From contig NC_044277.2 in assembly GCF_004027225.2 (NCBI RefSeq), forward strand, positions 28,844,995 to 28,908,994: a stretch of DNA of 64,000 nt, read 5' to 3'. The position numbers and the translations under genes were made by a program. This document shows, in pieces, positions 32,401 through 45,967 of this stretch. The DNA is from Strigops habroptila. Taxonomy: Eukaryota; Chordata; Aves; Psittaciformes; Psittacidae. Numbering within the stretch: the stretch's first letter is position 1; the number at the start of each line of letters is the position of its first letter. The notes below the pieces were generated by a model. The model did no database searches. It saw only the letters and a list, made by a program, of their open reading frames with translations, and was not told the origin of the DNA.

Positions 32401-33120
32401 GGCTGCATTTCTGTGTAAATTTTTTCTAATTATTAAATTATCTTCAAAAAGAGAGGTAGGGTCCCTTTTCCATTGGTGTCCTGCTCTCTGCCCCTTGACT
32501 CGAACAAGGTTGTGGAGGAGGTTTCTCTTTTGCAGACCAATGAATTCTTCTTAGTGTCCCATCGCCTCTGTCGCATGCATCCTGTGGCTGTGAATCACCA
32601 GGAGCCACTGAAGGGAAGGCCACTGGGGCAAGAGAGTCAGGAGAAATGTTTTCTGACTCATAGATATAAAGTTTTTTAGGCCAGAAACCTGACCTCTGAG
32701 CTACCCAGGCTACTTCTGCTTCCTCAAAAAGATCTTTGTAGAACTGGAAGCATTCATGGGCCATGGTATAATAAACTAGGTGGGGCTGATATTTCTGTCA
32801 AGCCAGCATAATACCAAGGATGGTAAACATGTTTCTGAAGCTAAGCCTGGTTTTGCAATCTACGTGTTGTTATATGCCACTCAAGTCCAAAGATGTTAGA
32901 ATAGAAATCACTCCATTTGATATATAAAAAAAGCTTTTTTGTTTGCTCCAAAAATTGTATAAAGATGTAAAATGTGACATCTGGATTTTCACTGACTTCA
33001 GATGTTACTGCGGCAGACACACCTGCTGTCAGCAAAGGGTTTATATTAATCTTTTCCTTTGTGCCTTAGGAATGTGCCATGAGAGGAGTTGTCTGCACTA
33101 GAGTCTATGAAAGAGTGTGA
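29338..33120 (+). CDS. PMP2: Myelin P2 / FABP8, four exons
   Basis: Coding exons are 29338-29410, 30915-31087, 31351-31452 and 33070-33120, all with GT/AG borders, encoding 132 residues. In vertebrates myelin P2 is a small basic FABP of peripheral-nerve myelin that binds fatty acids and cholesterol and bridges membrane faces in compact myelin. Identity rests on [26 protein letters not shown] and the C-terminal [11 protein letters not shown], closer to mammalian PMP2 than FABP4. The ligand triad Arg107, Arg127, Tyr129 and the cysteine pair 118/125 known from PMP2 are present. Basic residues (K-R-R at 106-108, terminal R) fit a membrane-binding protein. Odd: G-A-W at 7-9 where nearly all FABPs have G-T-W. 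FABP4 lies upstream in tandem. Confidence 0.94.
30150..30175. repeat. Perfect inverted repeat in PMP2 intron 1
   Basis: agcatagcatt (30150-30160) and its exact reverse complement (30165-30175) are separated by only 4 nt, forming an 11-bp stem. Confidence 0.9.
30915..31087 (+). CDS. PMP2: PMP2 exon 2
   Basis: 173 nt between acceptor tttctag and donor GTAAGA, covering residues 25-82, with [15 protein letters not shown] and [12 protein letters not shown]. Confidence 0.97.
31351..31452 (+). CDS. PMP2: PMP2 exon 3
   Basis: 102 nt between acceptor cctttgcag and donor GTGAGT, in phase 0, covering residues 83-116: [23 protein letters not shown] and L-V-D-G-K-M-V-V. Confidence 0.97.
33070..33120 (+). 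CDS. PMP2: PMP2 exon 4 (coding part)
   Basis: 51 nt including TGA after acceptor gtgccttag. It encodes [16 protein letters not shown], with both cysteines and the R-V-Y motif. Confidence 0.96.
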   Translation, partial: ECAMRGVVCTRVYERV

Positions 33121-33300
33121 AGAAATTCCCTTTCCACACTGGAGTGGGACTGGCTCATAAAACTCGGCTTAGTTCAGTGACCAAAGCCTCACGCACTGCG
33201 CTTCTTTATTTTCTTATTTCCTTTTATTTGGAAAATGACTACACTATAATTTGATATTTCAGAGCCATAGTATAACTAATCCAAAGTATTGTGGTGATCC

Positions 33301-33306
33301 AATAAA
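33301..33306 (+). promoter_or_regulatory. PMP2: PMP2 polyadenylation signal
   Basis: AATAAA 180 bp after the stop codon, followed by a TTTGTCT-type stretch. It gives a short 3' UTR, comparable to FABP4. Mammalian PMP2 has a long 3' UTR, so later sites may also be used. Confidence 0.6.
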
Positions 33307-33329
33307 AAGCTTCTGAACATATAAAATAT

Positions 33330-36300
33330 AATATTTGTCTCCACGTGAATTATTAAAGTCTTCTTTCTTGGATGGCACCATCTTCTCTGTTGTTCCTGTC
33401 TGTATAAGTGGCTAGGCTATTTCTAAGTAAAATGGTGAAACCCAACTGGTCTGCCTCTGAGAGAGGATTAACACCTGTTCCTTGATAAGTGAAAAATTAT
33501 CATCTCATGGATTCACAATTTCTTTCCTGTAAAAGATTTTATTGCTGAATAATTCCTATAGGGAAAATTATCTTTACTGACAGAATTTTTTACTTTCAGT
33601 ATGATTTACTGTTTCAGCCTTACAGTTTTAGCACATCGTTATTTCATACTCTTCACAAAATGTTTATACTTCTTTCAGTACCACTTTTTTTATTCATTTG
33701 GAAGAGAACAGCTACTGGAGGAAAAATGTATCAAAATATATACATATTTCTCTGCCAAAAAAGCTCTTCACCTATGAAACAAAGTGTGAAGCAGGTGTGA
33801 ATTCCAGAAATCTTCAGGGTAGAGGCCTTCATTCTGGAAAGTACTCAGCAATCCAGCCTACTTCTAGTACAGCATTTAAGTGTGTGCTTAATGTTAAGCA
33901 CACAAAAGAGATTTCGTTGGTTAGAGTTTGCTACCAAGCCTAGCCAAGTAGCTGAGCTGTTCATTCCTCTCATTGCACTTACTCTGCTTTTAACTAAGAA
34001 AAAAATAGATAAACCAAACCTAGACTTCTGGAAATCTGTTTAACCAAAAAGCACTATAGCAACTTATTAATTTTTGTCTCCATTAACCAGTGTTCAGTAG
34101 CACTACGACATTCATGATAACCATATGGAGCATTTAATCCCTTGTCATTCATTGCCTCTGTGCCATTACACGGGGCTCTCCCTGCATTCTCTGTGGGGTT
34201 AAAAAAACTGTGAGAGGAGTGCGTGTTTATTTTGGCTTGTTTGGAGTTGCAGTGCTGATGTGAACCTTTGCCTACTAGTTTTACAAATTCTCACATCACA
34301 GATTCTCAAGGCTAAGAGAGATTCTGAACATCAGAATCTAAATTGGTGTGGCCATGGAGATAGATAGTTAAGAAACTAACATCGTATGTGAATGCAAAAT
34401 GTCAAGGTCACGTTTCTTCTCTACCCATCACTGGAAAAGTTAGGGCCTGGTTCCAGCTTTGAATACACATATGCAGATTAACTGTAGGCAGCTGCCAGAA
34501 GGCAAACAGGGTGAATCCTAGAAAATATGAGCTGTGAGAGAAAGCTGTGAGATTTATGGACAGCAGCGTTAAGGAAAAGCTTATTCTGCTATGTAACCTA
34601 GATGAAGGGACAAATTCCCTGTCTTTAGCCTTACAATTAAAACTCGCCTCTGGGAGTGCCAGAGTTTCTGTAACTCCAAGTACTCAGTGACTGTAATAAG
34701 GAATGGAGGCAGCATGATACTCCTTGTATCATCTTTTGCAAGTAGACTGTAATCACATATTTTAAGTGAAGATCATCTACCATGTGTGAACTGTCGTTGT
34801 ACGTGACGTTATGGTTTATTCTCCTAGACTCTTAACAGAAACCTGAAAACATATTTATTACAACTCAGAATCTGCCATGGCCTGAAACCCAGTTTATTAG
34901 TCCGTTTTTTCGCTCTGCGGCTTCTTCATTCCCTCCTCTTGCAATGCAACATGGTCCCAGCAAGGCTGCCAGAGCCGCCTGCCCCCAGCCCGGCTCTGGG
35001 AAGGTGGATGCTGCCCGGAGCCTTTCAAGCAGAGTTCATCTCTTATCCCTGAGCTGCCAGCGAAGGAGTTGTTACTGCTGCAAACAAGCTCTGTATTTCC
35101 TTTGCTTTTCCTGCTGCAATCAGCAAATGCTTTTCTAAGGTTCAATGGAAAAATTTCCTCTCTAATAAAATATCAGTTTCCAGCTTTTTATTTCCTTGAG
35201 AAAAGGAAAGAAACTTTCAGTGTGGTACAAACTGTGGTTTTTAAAGATCTGGAAACAGTAACAAAAGAAAAAACAAAGGACTGCTCACCTAGTCCTTGTT
35301 TATTTACTGTCTTCCTCTCATCTGTGACATAACTCATCTCTCTCCTCTTCTCATTATGAAACTTTAATTAGAATTATTTTTTCCAGACATTTGGGATTAA
35401 AACAATGATAGCTTTGGGTTTTTAAGTTCCTAACTAAATGCAGATATGCTATTTAGAACCCTAGTATTTGGCACTTTCACTCCATACAAAGGTCACTTAA
35501 AAACGTCATGAGAGCTGGAGACATTCCAAAACAGGAAAAGTGTGACAGAACTGATAGTGTAGAAGGCAAAAACAGTAAGGCAGGTGGTACAAATCAGCAC
35601 AGAAATTGAGTGTTTTGGGATACTGATTCTGTAATGAAACCCTTGGGGTCTCCAGAAGAATTTAGGAGGAATATGAATTGTGTACTCTCAATGTCTTTTT
35701 TATGTCTTACTATAAATTAGTTTTTCCTCTTTCTTAAAATTTTTACATGGCCCAGATACTTTTGGATTGAACACTTAGTCTGTGTCTTGAACTGTGCCTT
35801 CTCCCTGGCCTGTGTATGGACTTAATCTAGAAATAACAGTAACCTGATGCTGGCATTATTTAAAACAGCATTATTTAAAGCAATCAATCAGCTTGATTTA
35901 CTGTCCACAGCAGGTAATGAAAACCCAGCTGATCTTAGAGGACCGCACTCAGACTCTTCTCCTGTTGTTCACTCTTTCTGGGAGTGCTGTAAGGCTCTGT
36001 CACACCTCGTTTCACCCGCATCTCCTGAGGCAGTGGGAAACACTTGCATGGGGTATTCATCCTCCGGCTGCTACAGACCTGCCAGCACTGCCTGCCTCTG
36101 CCCTCCACGATGTCTCCTGGGGCAGGAGAAGCAAGCTGGCAGGATGAGAGCCCACCTCAGCCCGGTGCTCCCACAGGAACCACTGAAATCAGATAAAAGG
36201 TGCATCTGGACTTTGGGTACCATAGCTGTTGCCTTGTACTGGGCAGAACTTGATAATCTGTGATAGAAATCATCTCCTGCTGATGTATTGATCAACCTGT

Positions 36301-38514
36301 GATCCTGTACCCTGCACCCTGGTCTTTTCCACATGGAAAAGTGGAGTGGAGCGGAGAGGAGACATGAAGCCACTGACTATCTTGCAAGGGAATCTTTGTC
36401 CCTGCTGATATCCTACCTAGTATCTTTGAACTTCCCTTGGCTGTTTTAGGTAAGTTCATTTTGGGGGCAACTGTATTCCTGAAAGTGAATTTGCAGCATT
36501 TAGGGGCCTAGCACATGGCTTTTGCTGCTGTTTCACACAGAAACCTTGTTACCTGTTGGGACAGTTTCACTAGAATGGCTAAGCAGTTCTAGAAATGGCA
36601 AAGATTTGGTGAGGGGGATTAGGCTGTGCTATTAAAGCAATTGCATTTCATGAAAAGTCCTCACCACTTAACATGCATTTTCAGAGAAACTTGCTATGCT
36701 GATAAACTCTGTGCTGTATAGAAATTGCTCAACTGTGCCTTTTAAGATGTTGTTACCTTCCTTAATTTTCATTTTGGATTAAAGATGTTTGGTTGCTGTC
36801 CTGGATACAAATGAGTGAAAGGTTAGCGCTGAAGGGGTAATCAGCTAGAAACAAACAGGCTGATGCCATGAAAAAATTGCCTTCAGAAATCCTGGAATTT
36901 AGATGTAATCAAGGTCTTTGTTAGGGAGGCAATTAGAGCATATCCTTGCCATTTCAATGCAAAACGTTGTGATTGGCTATTGGCCATCATGCTGCAGACA
37001 GGAAACACAAGAAAATGATGTTATTTATTTGGACTAAAGGGCACAACAACATTGGGAATAATGCAGTCGCTGAGACACTACAGAGAGAGAAAGCTGTGTC
37101 AGACACCGTTCATACAATATTTCACAGGAGAATCTGCTCTTTTCACCTTTCAAGTAGCAGATCAGTATTTAAATACACTTTCTTCAAATGTTATAAAAAT
37201 TTTTAAAACTAAAATCAGGAGAAAAGCAATGATTGTGGGATTAGGAAGGTGGAGATGACTGGATTACAGCAGGATCTATTTTCAGGTGCTCAGTGGAGTA
37301 TTAGTTGAAAGTATTTAAAGTATTTTTCATACTATTTGTTATAGTGTGATCACCAGTATTCATCACACTACTTGTGAGAAGTATAAGGGAGAGAAAAAGG
37401 GGTTTTCTATTTACTTCCAAGTGAACACACTCCCTGACACAATGCTTCTGGATAAGACTTCCTTAGAAGAGACATCTCTGTCAGCAATGGGGTCAAAAAT
37501 ACTGTGATAATTGATATTGTCCTTCAAGCTTATAAACACAGTGTCACAGTTAAAACTATGGGAGGAGACATCTATCGTGGAGCTGTGGGACATGCCAGAT
37601 AAAGCACAGCCTCTATCAAGTTTAACAGAGTTTGGGGTTTCTCTGGGAAATCTGCAGACATAACTACCAGAAAGAAGAGGTATTTAATGTATTTAGCTAC
37701 TGTACAATACTTATACATGCCAACAATAATATCATTTATCTCTCCGATCCTAGCATGAATGCAGAGCTGAAATCTAAAACACATATGCATGTTTTACTTG
37801 GAAGCCCTGCACATTTGATATGAAAAAAGTCCATGATACAGTGAAGGTGGAGCCCCCACCTTATATAGAGAACCTCCTAGCAAAGAGTCACAGCTTTGTA
37901 CTGCATTGTGCCACTTTCTTGTACTTTGTACCATATAGTGTGCAGAGGTTTGTAGCCTACTGACTCTTACAAATTTATATAGGCAAATTCATTTACAAGG
38001 AATTTTAATTCCTTCAAAAATCTCCTTTCTTTATGAACGACAGAAAAATAAGACTACAAAGCAATTTGACATTGTATGTCAAAGCCCCTAACCACCCAGT
38101 TGACACAAATGTTTTCGTTTCAGTTAACAAGAGAGAGAGGAGCCAGATTATGAAAGGTTAGGTGCATAAACATTTGTGCTTTCCAGATAGGATCTGAGCC
38201 CTCTGGCCAGGAGCACAGGAACAGCATTAAGGCTCTCACTGGTGCTTCCTCTTTCTGGGATTTTGGTGTAATCAAGAAGCATCATCACAGTTTATCCTGG
38301 CTCTGTCTCCAGTTGGTCAGAGAGCATGTTGTGAAATAAAGAGGCAATCATTATAATCTAAGCTAATGACTTTGGAAATCTTGTGTCAAGGAAGAGGAAT
38401 AATTCTAAGATTAAAAAAAATTATCCTGGTTTGGATTTTTCTTTTTTTTTAAATTTTTTTTTTTTTAGGAAGGGGGCCTATCTGAGTAAGTCATTTCAAA
38501 ACAATCTCATTTTC
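33330..38514. other. non-coding stretch downstream of PMP2
   Basis: No gene is recognised. It holds a 24-nt near-perfect palindrome (33881-33904) and a moderately GC-rich section at about 34905-35050. A T-rich run near 38440-38466 precedes an old LINE fragment. Confidence 0.5.
33881..33904. repeat. 24-nt palindrome
   Basis: tgtgtgcttaa and its exact reverse complement ttaagcacaca are separated by only 2 nt. Confidence 0.92.
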
Positions 38515-39320
38515 TTCTATGCAGGGTGACAAGACTTGTGGATGGAAAAAAGGCAGTAGTAGTCACCTCTGTTGATTTCTGTAGGGCTTTGACAGTAAGC
38601 CCTAAGACATCTTCATAAATGTGCTATAAATTTAGGCTAGGTTAAGCTGCTGCTACAGAGAAAGGGTGCAAATTGATGCAAAAACCATACTTGGACTGTC
38701 AATGGTTCACTGTGAAAGTCAAAGGTTGTATCAAGTGGACTTGTGCTGGTCCAGTCCTATTCAACCTCCTCAGTAATAACCATGATACGGCTTATAGACT
38801 GTACAGAGATGAGAGGAAATGCAAGCATACTGGAGGGCAGGGTTCAAATTCAAATGATCTCAACAAACTCAGGAAATAGTTTGAAACAGCCAGGGGAACA
38901 TTTAGAAAGGAAAAATGCACAAGGCAATATCAGCAGACACAAATGACAGATGGAGAACAAGCAAGAACTAGTGCAAGCATAGGGAGTTCATAGTGGATCA
39001 CAGGCTGAATATGAATGGCAAATGTGGCATTACTGAAAAAAGGCAAATCTCATACCGCGATGCCCAGTCAGGGTTGCCAGTGAGCTGCGGTCATCAGCAT
39101 GCTCTGCTTGTCACTTGTAAAGCCTCCAGGGTGCAATCTATCGTGCCTAGTTCTGAGTAATGCAGTGCAAAATTAATGGGTCAATGGAGACAGTTCAGAG
39201 AAAAGCAACGAGGCTTAAAAAACATGCTCTAAATGGAAGCATGATATTAGTAGGGAGAAGGGATTCAGGGAAGTGAGACTGGTCAAGGGCTTCAACAGAA
39301 GGTTGTGGTGACACACCAAA
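38515..39320 (+). repeat. Ancient CR1-like LINE fragment
   Basis: Strongly diverged but collinear with the reverse-transcriptase end and downstream part of CR1-type elements: acaagacttgtggatgg, gttgatttctgtagggcttt, ggtccagtcctattcaacct, acaaactcagg, and gacagttcagagaaaagcaacg. There are many frameshifts and deletions. It is clearly older than the reverse-oriented CR1 copies. Confidence 0.6.
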
Positions 39321-40109
39321 TTCCTCAGACAGGCAAGATGTGCAATGTATGTAGATCTACACACACACAGATATGCACACACGGAGAATTATCCATTAAC
39401 ACACATGGTTTTAGTCACTGCTACAGACACAGAACCAAGCTCCTGTGACTCCTGTTCTTCATTACTGAAACTGTCCAGGAGTCTATGCAGCTGAGACCAA
39501 CTTCACCTCTGCAGTACCTCCTATGAGAGTCACCGTTCAGTGCCCTGTCTCTCCTGAGAAAATTATGCTTGTCGCCTTGTCACTGTTATGGAGGGAGTGA
39601 TCAGATGGTGATTAAGTGTTATCTTCCCAAAGCTTGTCTAAGATCAGCAAAGAGGTGCTACATTGTTCTTTGATAAGAGTTTCAGATTATTCACAAAGCC
39701 TGTGAAAACAGTTGAAGAATGTGCTTTTTAACTGAATTTTAACTGTACCTAAGCCAGAGTTCTTCCCTGAAATCTATATGATAGCACCATCTCTGGATTC
39801 CCAAAGCAGGAATTGCCTATATGATATCTGTGAGCCCTTTGAGGATTGGTGATCATAGGTTGAAACATGTATTGTACTAAAGATATTCTCAGACTCTGGA
39901 TCAACAACAGCTCTTTTGTCTTCGACCAGTTTGGAACTCCTCTGACAGCTCTTGGTGGTCAGCATAGGGGTGTCAATATGATTTATGGTTTTGATGTAAG
40001 GCTCTGTTATCAGAATGAATATCTTAAAAAACAGTTAAAGTGATAAGGAAAACGGCCACAATTATTTCTTGCTGCTCAGACAAATTCATAGTCACCTGTG
40101 CTGTCAAAT

Positions 40110-40235
40110 CCTAGAATCATGGAATCAGCTGGGTTGAAAAGACCTTTAAGATCATCAAGTCCAACCTTTACCCCAGGACTGCCAAGTCCACCACTAAGCC
40201 ATGTCACTAAGGGCCTCATCTACAAATACTGCTGG
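40110..40235 (-). repeat. CR1 LINE fragment
   Basis: Reverse-oriented CR1 3' end of another subfamily: ctagaatcatggaatcagc, aagatcatcaagtccaacc, ccaccactaagccatgtcac. Short and diverged. Confidence 0.8.
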
Positions 40236-43200
40236 GTATCTACTGGATGCTGGCTGGTGGCAGAGCTCGCCTAGACAGACTGATGGGGGACTATCCCCAG
40301 GCACTAGGTGTATAAATCACTCATGAAAAATACCCAGCATGAAAGATGGCAATCAGCCCAGTCAAAAAAGGCATTCTGAAAAAAAACCCTGCAGTGCCTG
40401 AGCTGGGCTGAGTGGCTCGATACCCTCCTGAGCATACTGTGCACTGCTCCATGTATTGGTCACAGCCCCCTTGCTTCCTCCATGTGAGACCCAATGCAGT
40501 GCACCCACAGTACTTCTTATGGTGAGAGGCCTGTGATGTGCCCACACTCTGGCTGCAAGTGCAGCCTGATTACATCCATGCCTTATTCAGGAAGCTGGAG
40601 AAGGAGGGATTCAATAGGGCTCCTCCAGCAGTTGCAGCATCCTGCTCTGGTGGAAACATGGGATCTGAATCTATTTAAAAAAAAAAAGAAAACAAAAAGC
40701 CCACCACAAAAAACCGCCAACAAGCACACCCCACACATCCCCCAACATTCAGATGAGTGGTCTTAAAACACAAGGGGATTAAAGCACATCACCTTTCTGC
40801 CTATAGCTCAAAGTTGTTCCTCCTGGCAACTCACACTGCTCACAGCACACTGTTTTTACCAGACAGACAGTTCACACTGGCTGTTCTCTGCCTCTTCTCC
40901 TAACTCCTCATTTTTCACAGCTATTAAAATGACTGGTTGAACTTAATTTCTCATTAATGCACCTTCATCCCCATTAGCAGGGAGGGAAGCAGAACAGAAC
41001 CTGCTGTGCTTGCATGAATGCTGAGTATTTCAATCTGTGCTGGCCTGTGTGGCTAGCCATGAATACAGGTGTATGGATACCATGTGTGTGCTTGTGTGTG
41101 GGCACATGCACCTTTTGGGAAGACAAACTCAGCCTCACTGATAACTGCATCTGTGGCATGGAGCTCTGGCAGCCTCACCTCTGCAGAACTACTGAATTCA
41201 GCAACCCCAGACAGACATCCCTGCTCTGCCTTCTCTGATTCAGTCATGCTTTTCCCCTGGTTTCCATTCCTTGGTCAGGCTCCGGTTTAAGAATAAGTTT
41301 TAGCATGTATATTAGTTGAGCTAGGTCTGCCTAAGTGAATTGTTGAATTTAGTACTACTTTCCTCTTGAATCCTGGCCTCTGATCTTCTCAATGCAGTGT
41401 AGACCTCTCCACCTCACCCACCACAGATATCTCCATTTGAAATACCTCCCTATATAGTCTTTGGAGAATGATAAGCATCTTTAGGAAACAGTTTAGCTGA
41501 CCTAAACTGTTATTCATCTCCTAAATGTCTTCTTTAGAAGACAAATAACAGTTCAGAGGCATCTGCTTTTTTTCACTGACTGTTAAGGGATATATGTTAT
41601 TGTCTGATACTTGATGTAACAGCTTACCAAGCTCTCACCACTCTTTTGGCTCAAAGGTCTGTGGCTGAGCTTTCTTTAGCAGCAGACCTCCAAGGAGCAC
41701 CCAGCTGGAGAGTAGTGGTGTGCTGGTGGTGCAATGAAAACTCCCTGACATTTTTGTGCCAGTGGCACACCACGATACCCATCTGGAAAATTCAATCCAC
41801 GTTCTCTAAACAGGATTAACTCTGTTAACATGACTGAAGACCATTTACTGAGATGAGCAGAGAAGATGAACTGCTTCCTCCCATTTGGATGTGAAAGTGT
41901 GGTCCTCATCACAGAGAGGCACACGTTGTTAAGTGTGGTGGTGTTTCATTTGACCCTGCATGCATGCTGCTGCTTTGGTTCCTGCTCTTCCTATGGATTT
42001 GACAGCCTGTCCCGCTTCTTGTGCTAAGCAGTTGGGCAGTACTGATGGCTGCTTTCCAGTTGGTTTCCTATACTAACTCGAAAGTAGCTTCATCTTGTTT
42101 GCATTTGTAGTGTTAAGAAAATGTGTGGGAATCTGGGGGAGCTAAAAGGTCCTTCCTGACTAAATGAAGTAGTATGCTATTGTATTGTAATAACCTAGTT
42201 TGGGCTCCCAGGAGACACTCATGAATCTGACAAACACTCAAAATGCTGGAAGCAAAAGTAACTTTGAATCTCTGTTCCTCATTTGTTTCTAAAAATACTG
42301 CAGTTTTTCTGCTATCAAAATGGTAACACAAAATAGCAACATGATTCTCAAGCTTTATTTATTAATCAGGAAATTACAGGACTCTAGTGAGCAGTCTTCA
42401 CTTTTTCTTCCTCTTCTCTTGGTAAGTCTACAGAGAGCACTTTCAGCAGCTGGGGAAAGGGTGAAACATAGAAAGGATGTTAGAGTTCAACAACAGCATG
42501 CTGCTTATGTCCCAGAGAAAATGGGGACATCACCTCAGGGACTTGAGCTTAGCATTCACATTATGATCACAGTGGAACATTCAGATCAAAAGCCCAACAA
42601 TGAGAATGTGACCAGCATCACTCCCAGGTGTGGTGAAAGGAGGTATCACAGCCAAGAGGAAGGGAACTCATTTTTCAGTAGCAGAAAATTCTCCAAGCAC
42701 CATCTGGATTTGAATAGAAGTTCTCATTAGAGGAAATAACTTACAAACGATGACACTATCCTTTGTAATTTACATGCCTGTCCACATATATCCTTTTCAT
42801 AACACACAAACACACATACACAGAGCTGATGTACTCCTACTGCTTACAACCCCATTCATAGGCTATAACTTTGTTTAATCTTGTAAATTTATGAGAATTC
42901 TCTCAAGATGTGAGGAAGAGAGAACATGGCTGTAAGACAGAAAACTGAGGTATCCACTTTAACATCTAAACGTGAGGTTGGAAGAGAGGATAAGTTTGCT
43001 TTCCTTGGTTAACCCAAGTAATCCATTAGCTTAAAATACAATAATTAGTGTAATTGACTCCTCTGCAATGATTTATGGGGAAGAGGAGAATCTGAAGGCA
43101 CAGCTCCACTACACGTCACTATCCTTTCCTTCTGATGTTTCTGTGCGACATCTGCCTGCTCCTGTCTTACAAAAAGCCTACAGCATCTCGCAAAGTGCGG

Positions 43201-45967
43201 TCAGTTAGAGTCTGCGGAAAAGTAAAAACACTCAACAGGATTTATTGTTAGTTGTTATAACCTACAATATTGATTGAAACAAACCTGTTTGGGTTTTTTT
43301 CCAATTTATTTGATATCAGTCCATATACTGTAAGACAGTTATTCATCCCTTCTGGAACTTTGTCTACAACCTCTATAGGAAAGATGCTCTTCTCTATTAA
43401 AATGTGTGATTTTTTTTTTTCTCTAAATTCATTCATATTTGCTCTCCTGGATGTGACTAGCACCTCCACTAATGAGAAATATATACAAGATCATAATTTA
43501 ACAAATCGTTCCTGAAAAGAATGCTTTATCTGACAGAGTTATCTTGTTTGCTAGTAATATGAAAGCAGAACCATTTATCAGACCTTCTGGCTGAAAGTGA
43601 ATGATATTTGTCATCTAACTACAACAATACAATGAAGCCAGGACTAGCACCCTTTGTGTAAGCCTCTGCTAACACAGAGAACAGTTTCTGCTCCAAGATA
43701 TAAAAAGCTGGAGTATCACGCATCCCTAAGAATGCAGATTTACTGCTGTATGGCAGGTAAATAGTCATGGAGAAAAAGAAGTAAAGCTGAGTTGCTCCTT
43801 TTCGATTCACTGGTTGTAGCTGAGAGAGATTCTGAAGAAAATACAAGCAATTTCCACAGCTGGAGAAATACATGCTTGCGCAAAGATCAGGTTGCACACT
43901 CCTTTTTGTGAAATGGATTCCATGCATATTATAATGTATTTCTGTTAGGGTTTGTGTCCACTCTCTGGCTGGCATAATCAAATTACAGTATATAAGTATG
44001 CAAATATCCAAAAATGTGACAAGTGTTCGCTGGTAGCTTCTAATCACAGCACTTGGGAAGTGATGCTTATTTTGAAAAAAGCAGACTAGATTCAAAAGAC
44101 ATGTCCTCTCCCCCACCATCAGCACAACATTTGGTGTTCTGTCATCTTCTTGAGCAGATCTCATCTGAGGTTATGCATCCACAGCAAGGCAAACCACTTT
44201 TTACTGTGCCATGTTCACAACTGAAGACTCGCCAAAGACAGTCTAGTCACATTCATATGGGTGGAAACTAGAACAAGACAGTTTGGTCACCACAAGAGAA
44301 TGGTGGTTGTGGCAGACAGGTGAAAGGAGCCAGTGTTAAGATGTAGAGGGGAAAATAATTTTGTATTATTTGTCACTTTTCAAAGAACCCATGGTCACAC
44401 TATTTTGCACTGGGGTGTTTGCAGTTTGAACACACAGAAAGCTCACTGCTTTTTTTTTCATCTCAGTCAGCATGACAGTATGTCTCCCAAGACACTTACT
44501 TAAGGAATTAGCTTTTAATCACTTAAAAAAGTTGACATTGATTTCAAAGTGAAGGAAGAAAATATTTTCCATGAAAAGAAAAGAGTATTTTCCATTTTTC
44601 TACTATTAACCCAAACAGAAGGACATATTCTGAAGTCTGGCTCTGCAAGTACTGGTCCAAAAACCACCTCAGACAATGCTGGTCTTCAGCGTGGACATTG
44701 AGCATACACAGTCACCTCTAGCAAACAATAGCAGGAAATCCAGCCCTCAGGCAGCGGAAAGCTCCAACATACGAAATCCAACACACGCATTATTTATTTC
44801 CATATTAAGCATGATACTCAAGGTGGATGAATAGTAGAACAGTAACTCTATGTAATGTTTATAGCCAGGAAATAAAAACTATTTATAAAAGATAAATAAA
44901 AACACATATTTTTGTCCAACATTTAAAGTTTCAGTACAAAAAATGGTGAAATACATCATACTCTTTTGTACTCTGTGAGTGTTCTCCAACCAGAAAAAGC
45001 AAAATGATGATGAATATTATTACACCGTTTGTTAGAAAGTAGTACTGTTTAAACTGAAATGCTCAGAAGAAAAAAATGATTTAAAAATATACTTGCTGAA
45101 CAGAAAAAGAGAGAAAAAAAAGAAGTCTTACAAAAGTCCTACTTCTGTTCAGCACTGGTTTTACACTTTCAAATATACTTCACTTTAGAGTTTCATGACA
45201 GAGCCTCTTCTCTGCCTAGGTAGGTAACTAAGCCCTGTTCCTTGCTTATGCACTGCGTTACTGTAGATGATTCCCTGTTTCAGGTTTCCCTCTCATGGGC
45301 TCTGCAGATGACAATTTTGTTCATCCTATGCTAAAGAAATCCTTGGGCTAAGGATTTCAGGGATTTAACTTGGATGGGACTTAGTGTTCCATGTTGTAAC
45401 TTTTTGTGAATTTTCCCATGTAACTGTCAAGTAGCTATTAAAAATACAATCCGATGGCTGTGATGGCTTCCTGTCTATATAGATTTGCCTTTGGTTTTGT
45501 GCAGGCACTCTCCGAGAGGATGGGTTTTCTGATGGGGTAGCTTATACCCATGGATATATAATAATGGCCTGTGAACTTGGAAAGCAATAAAGCATATGAG
45601 GTTTTTCTTTATTACCAAATTTTCCTGAAAGAAAGCAGCTTTGAATTAAGTTGGAGAGGCCACAAATTCCAGACTATGGCAGGCTTGGAAATAAGTTCAG
45701 TAGTAGAATGGCAGAAACCTACACTACTGATACATGAAAAGGTCAAAATGCTTTGATGAAAATAAAAAGAACACTTGTAAAAAGTCCATTTTCTGTTCCA
45801 AGATACTGTCACCTAAGTCTGCTGATAGCAGAGACCACTGCAGGAATATATATTTTAGTAGTATGGATGCTTATGTAAGGTAGAACAGCTAATAACAGAG
45901 CTGATAAGCTATATTAGATTTCTGTGTTATAAAGGACAACAAAGGAATTTAAATTAGGGATATTTAG
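40236..45967. other. non-coding stretch
   Basis: No gene or further repeat family is recognised in 5.7 kb. A 10-bp-arm inverted repeat lies at 41487-41511. A 181-codon open frame on the minus strand at 43619-44164 has no recognised motif, promoter or splice context and is not called. Confidence 0.45.

Noticed and set aside
43619-44164. 181-codon open frame on the minus strand
   Set aside because: No recognised domain or composition of a real protein, no matching splice or promoter context, and a length reachable by chance in 64 kb of six-frame sequence.
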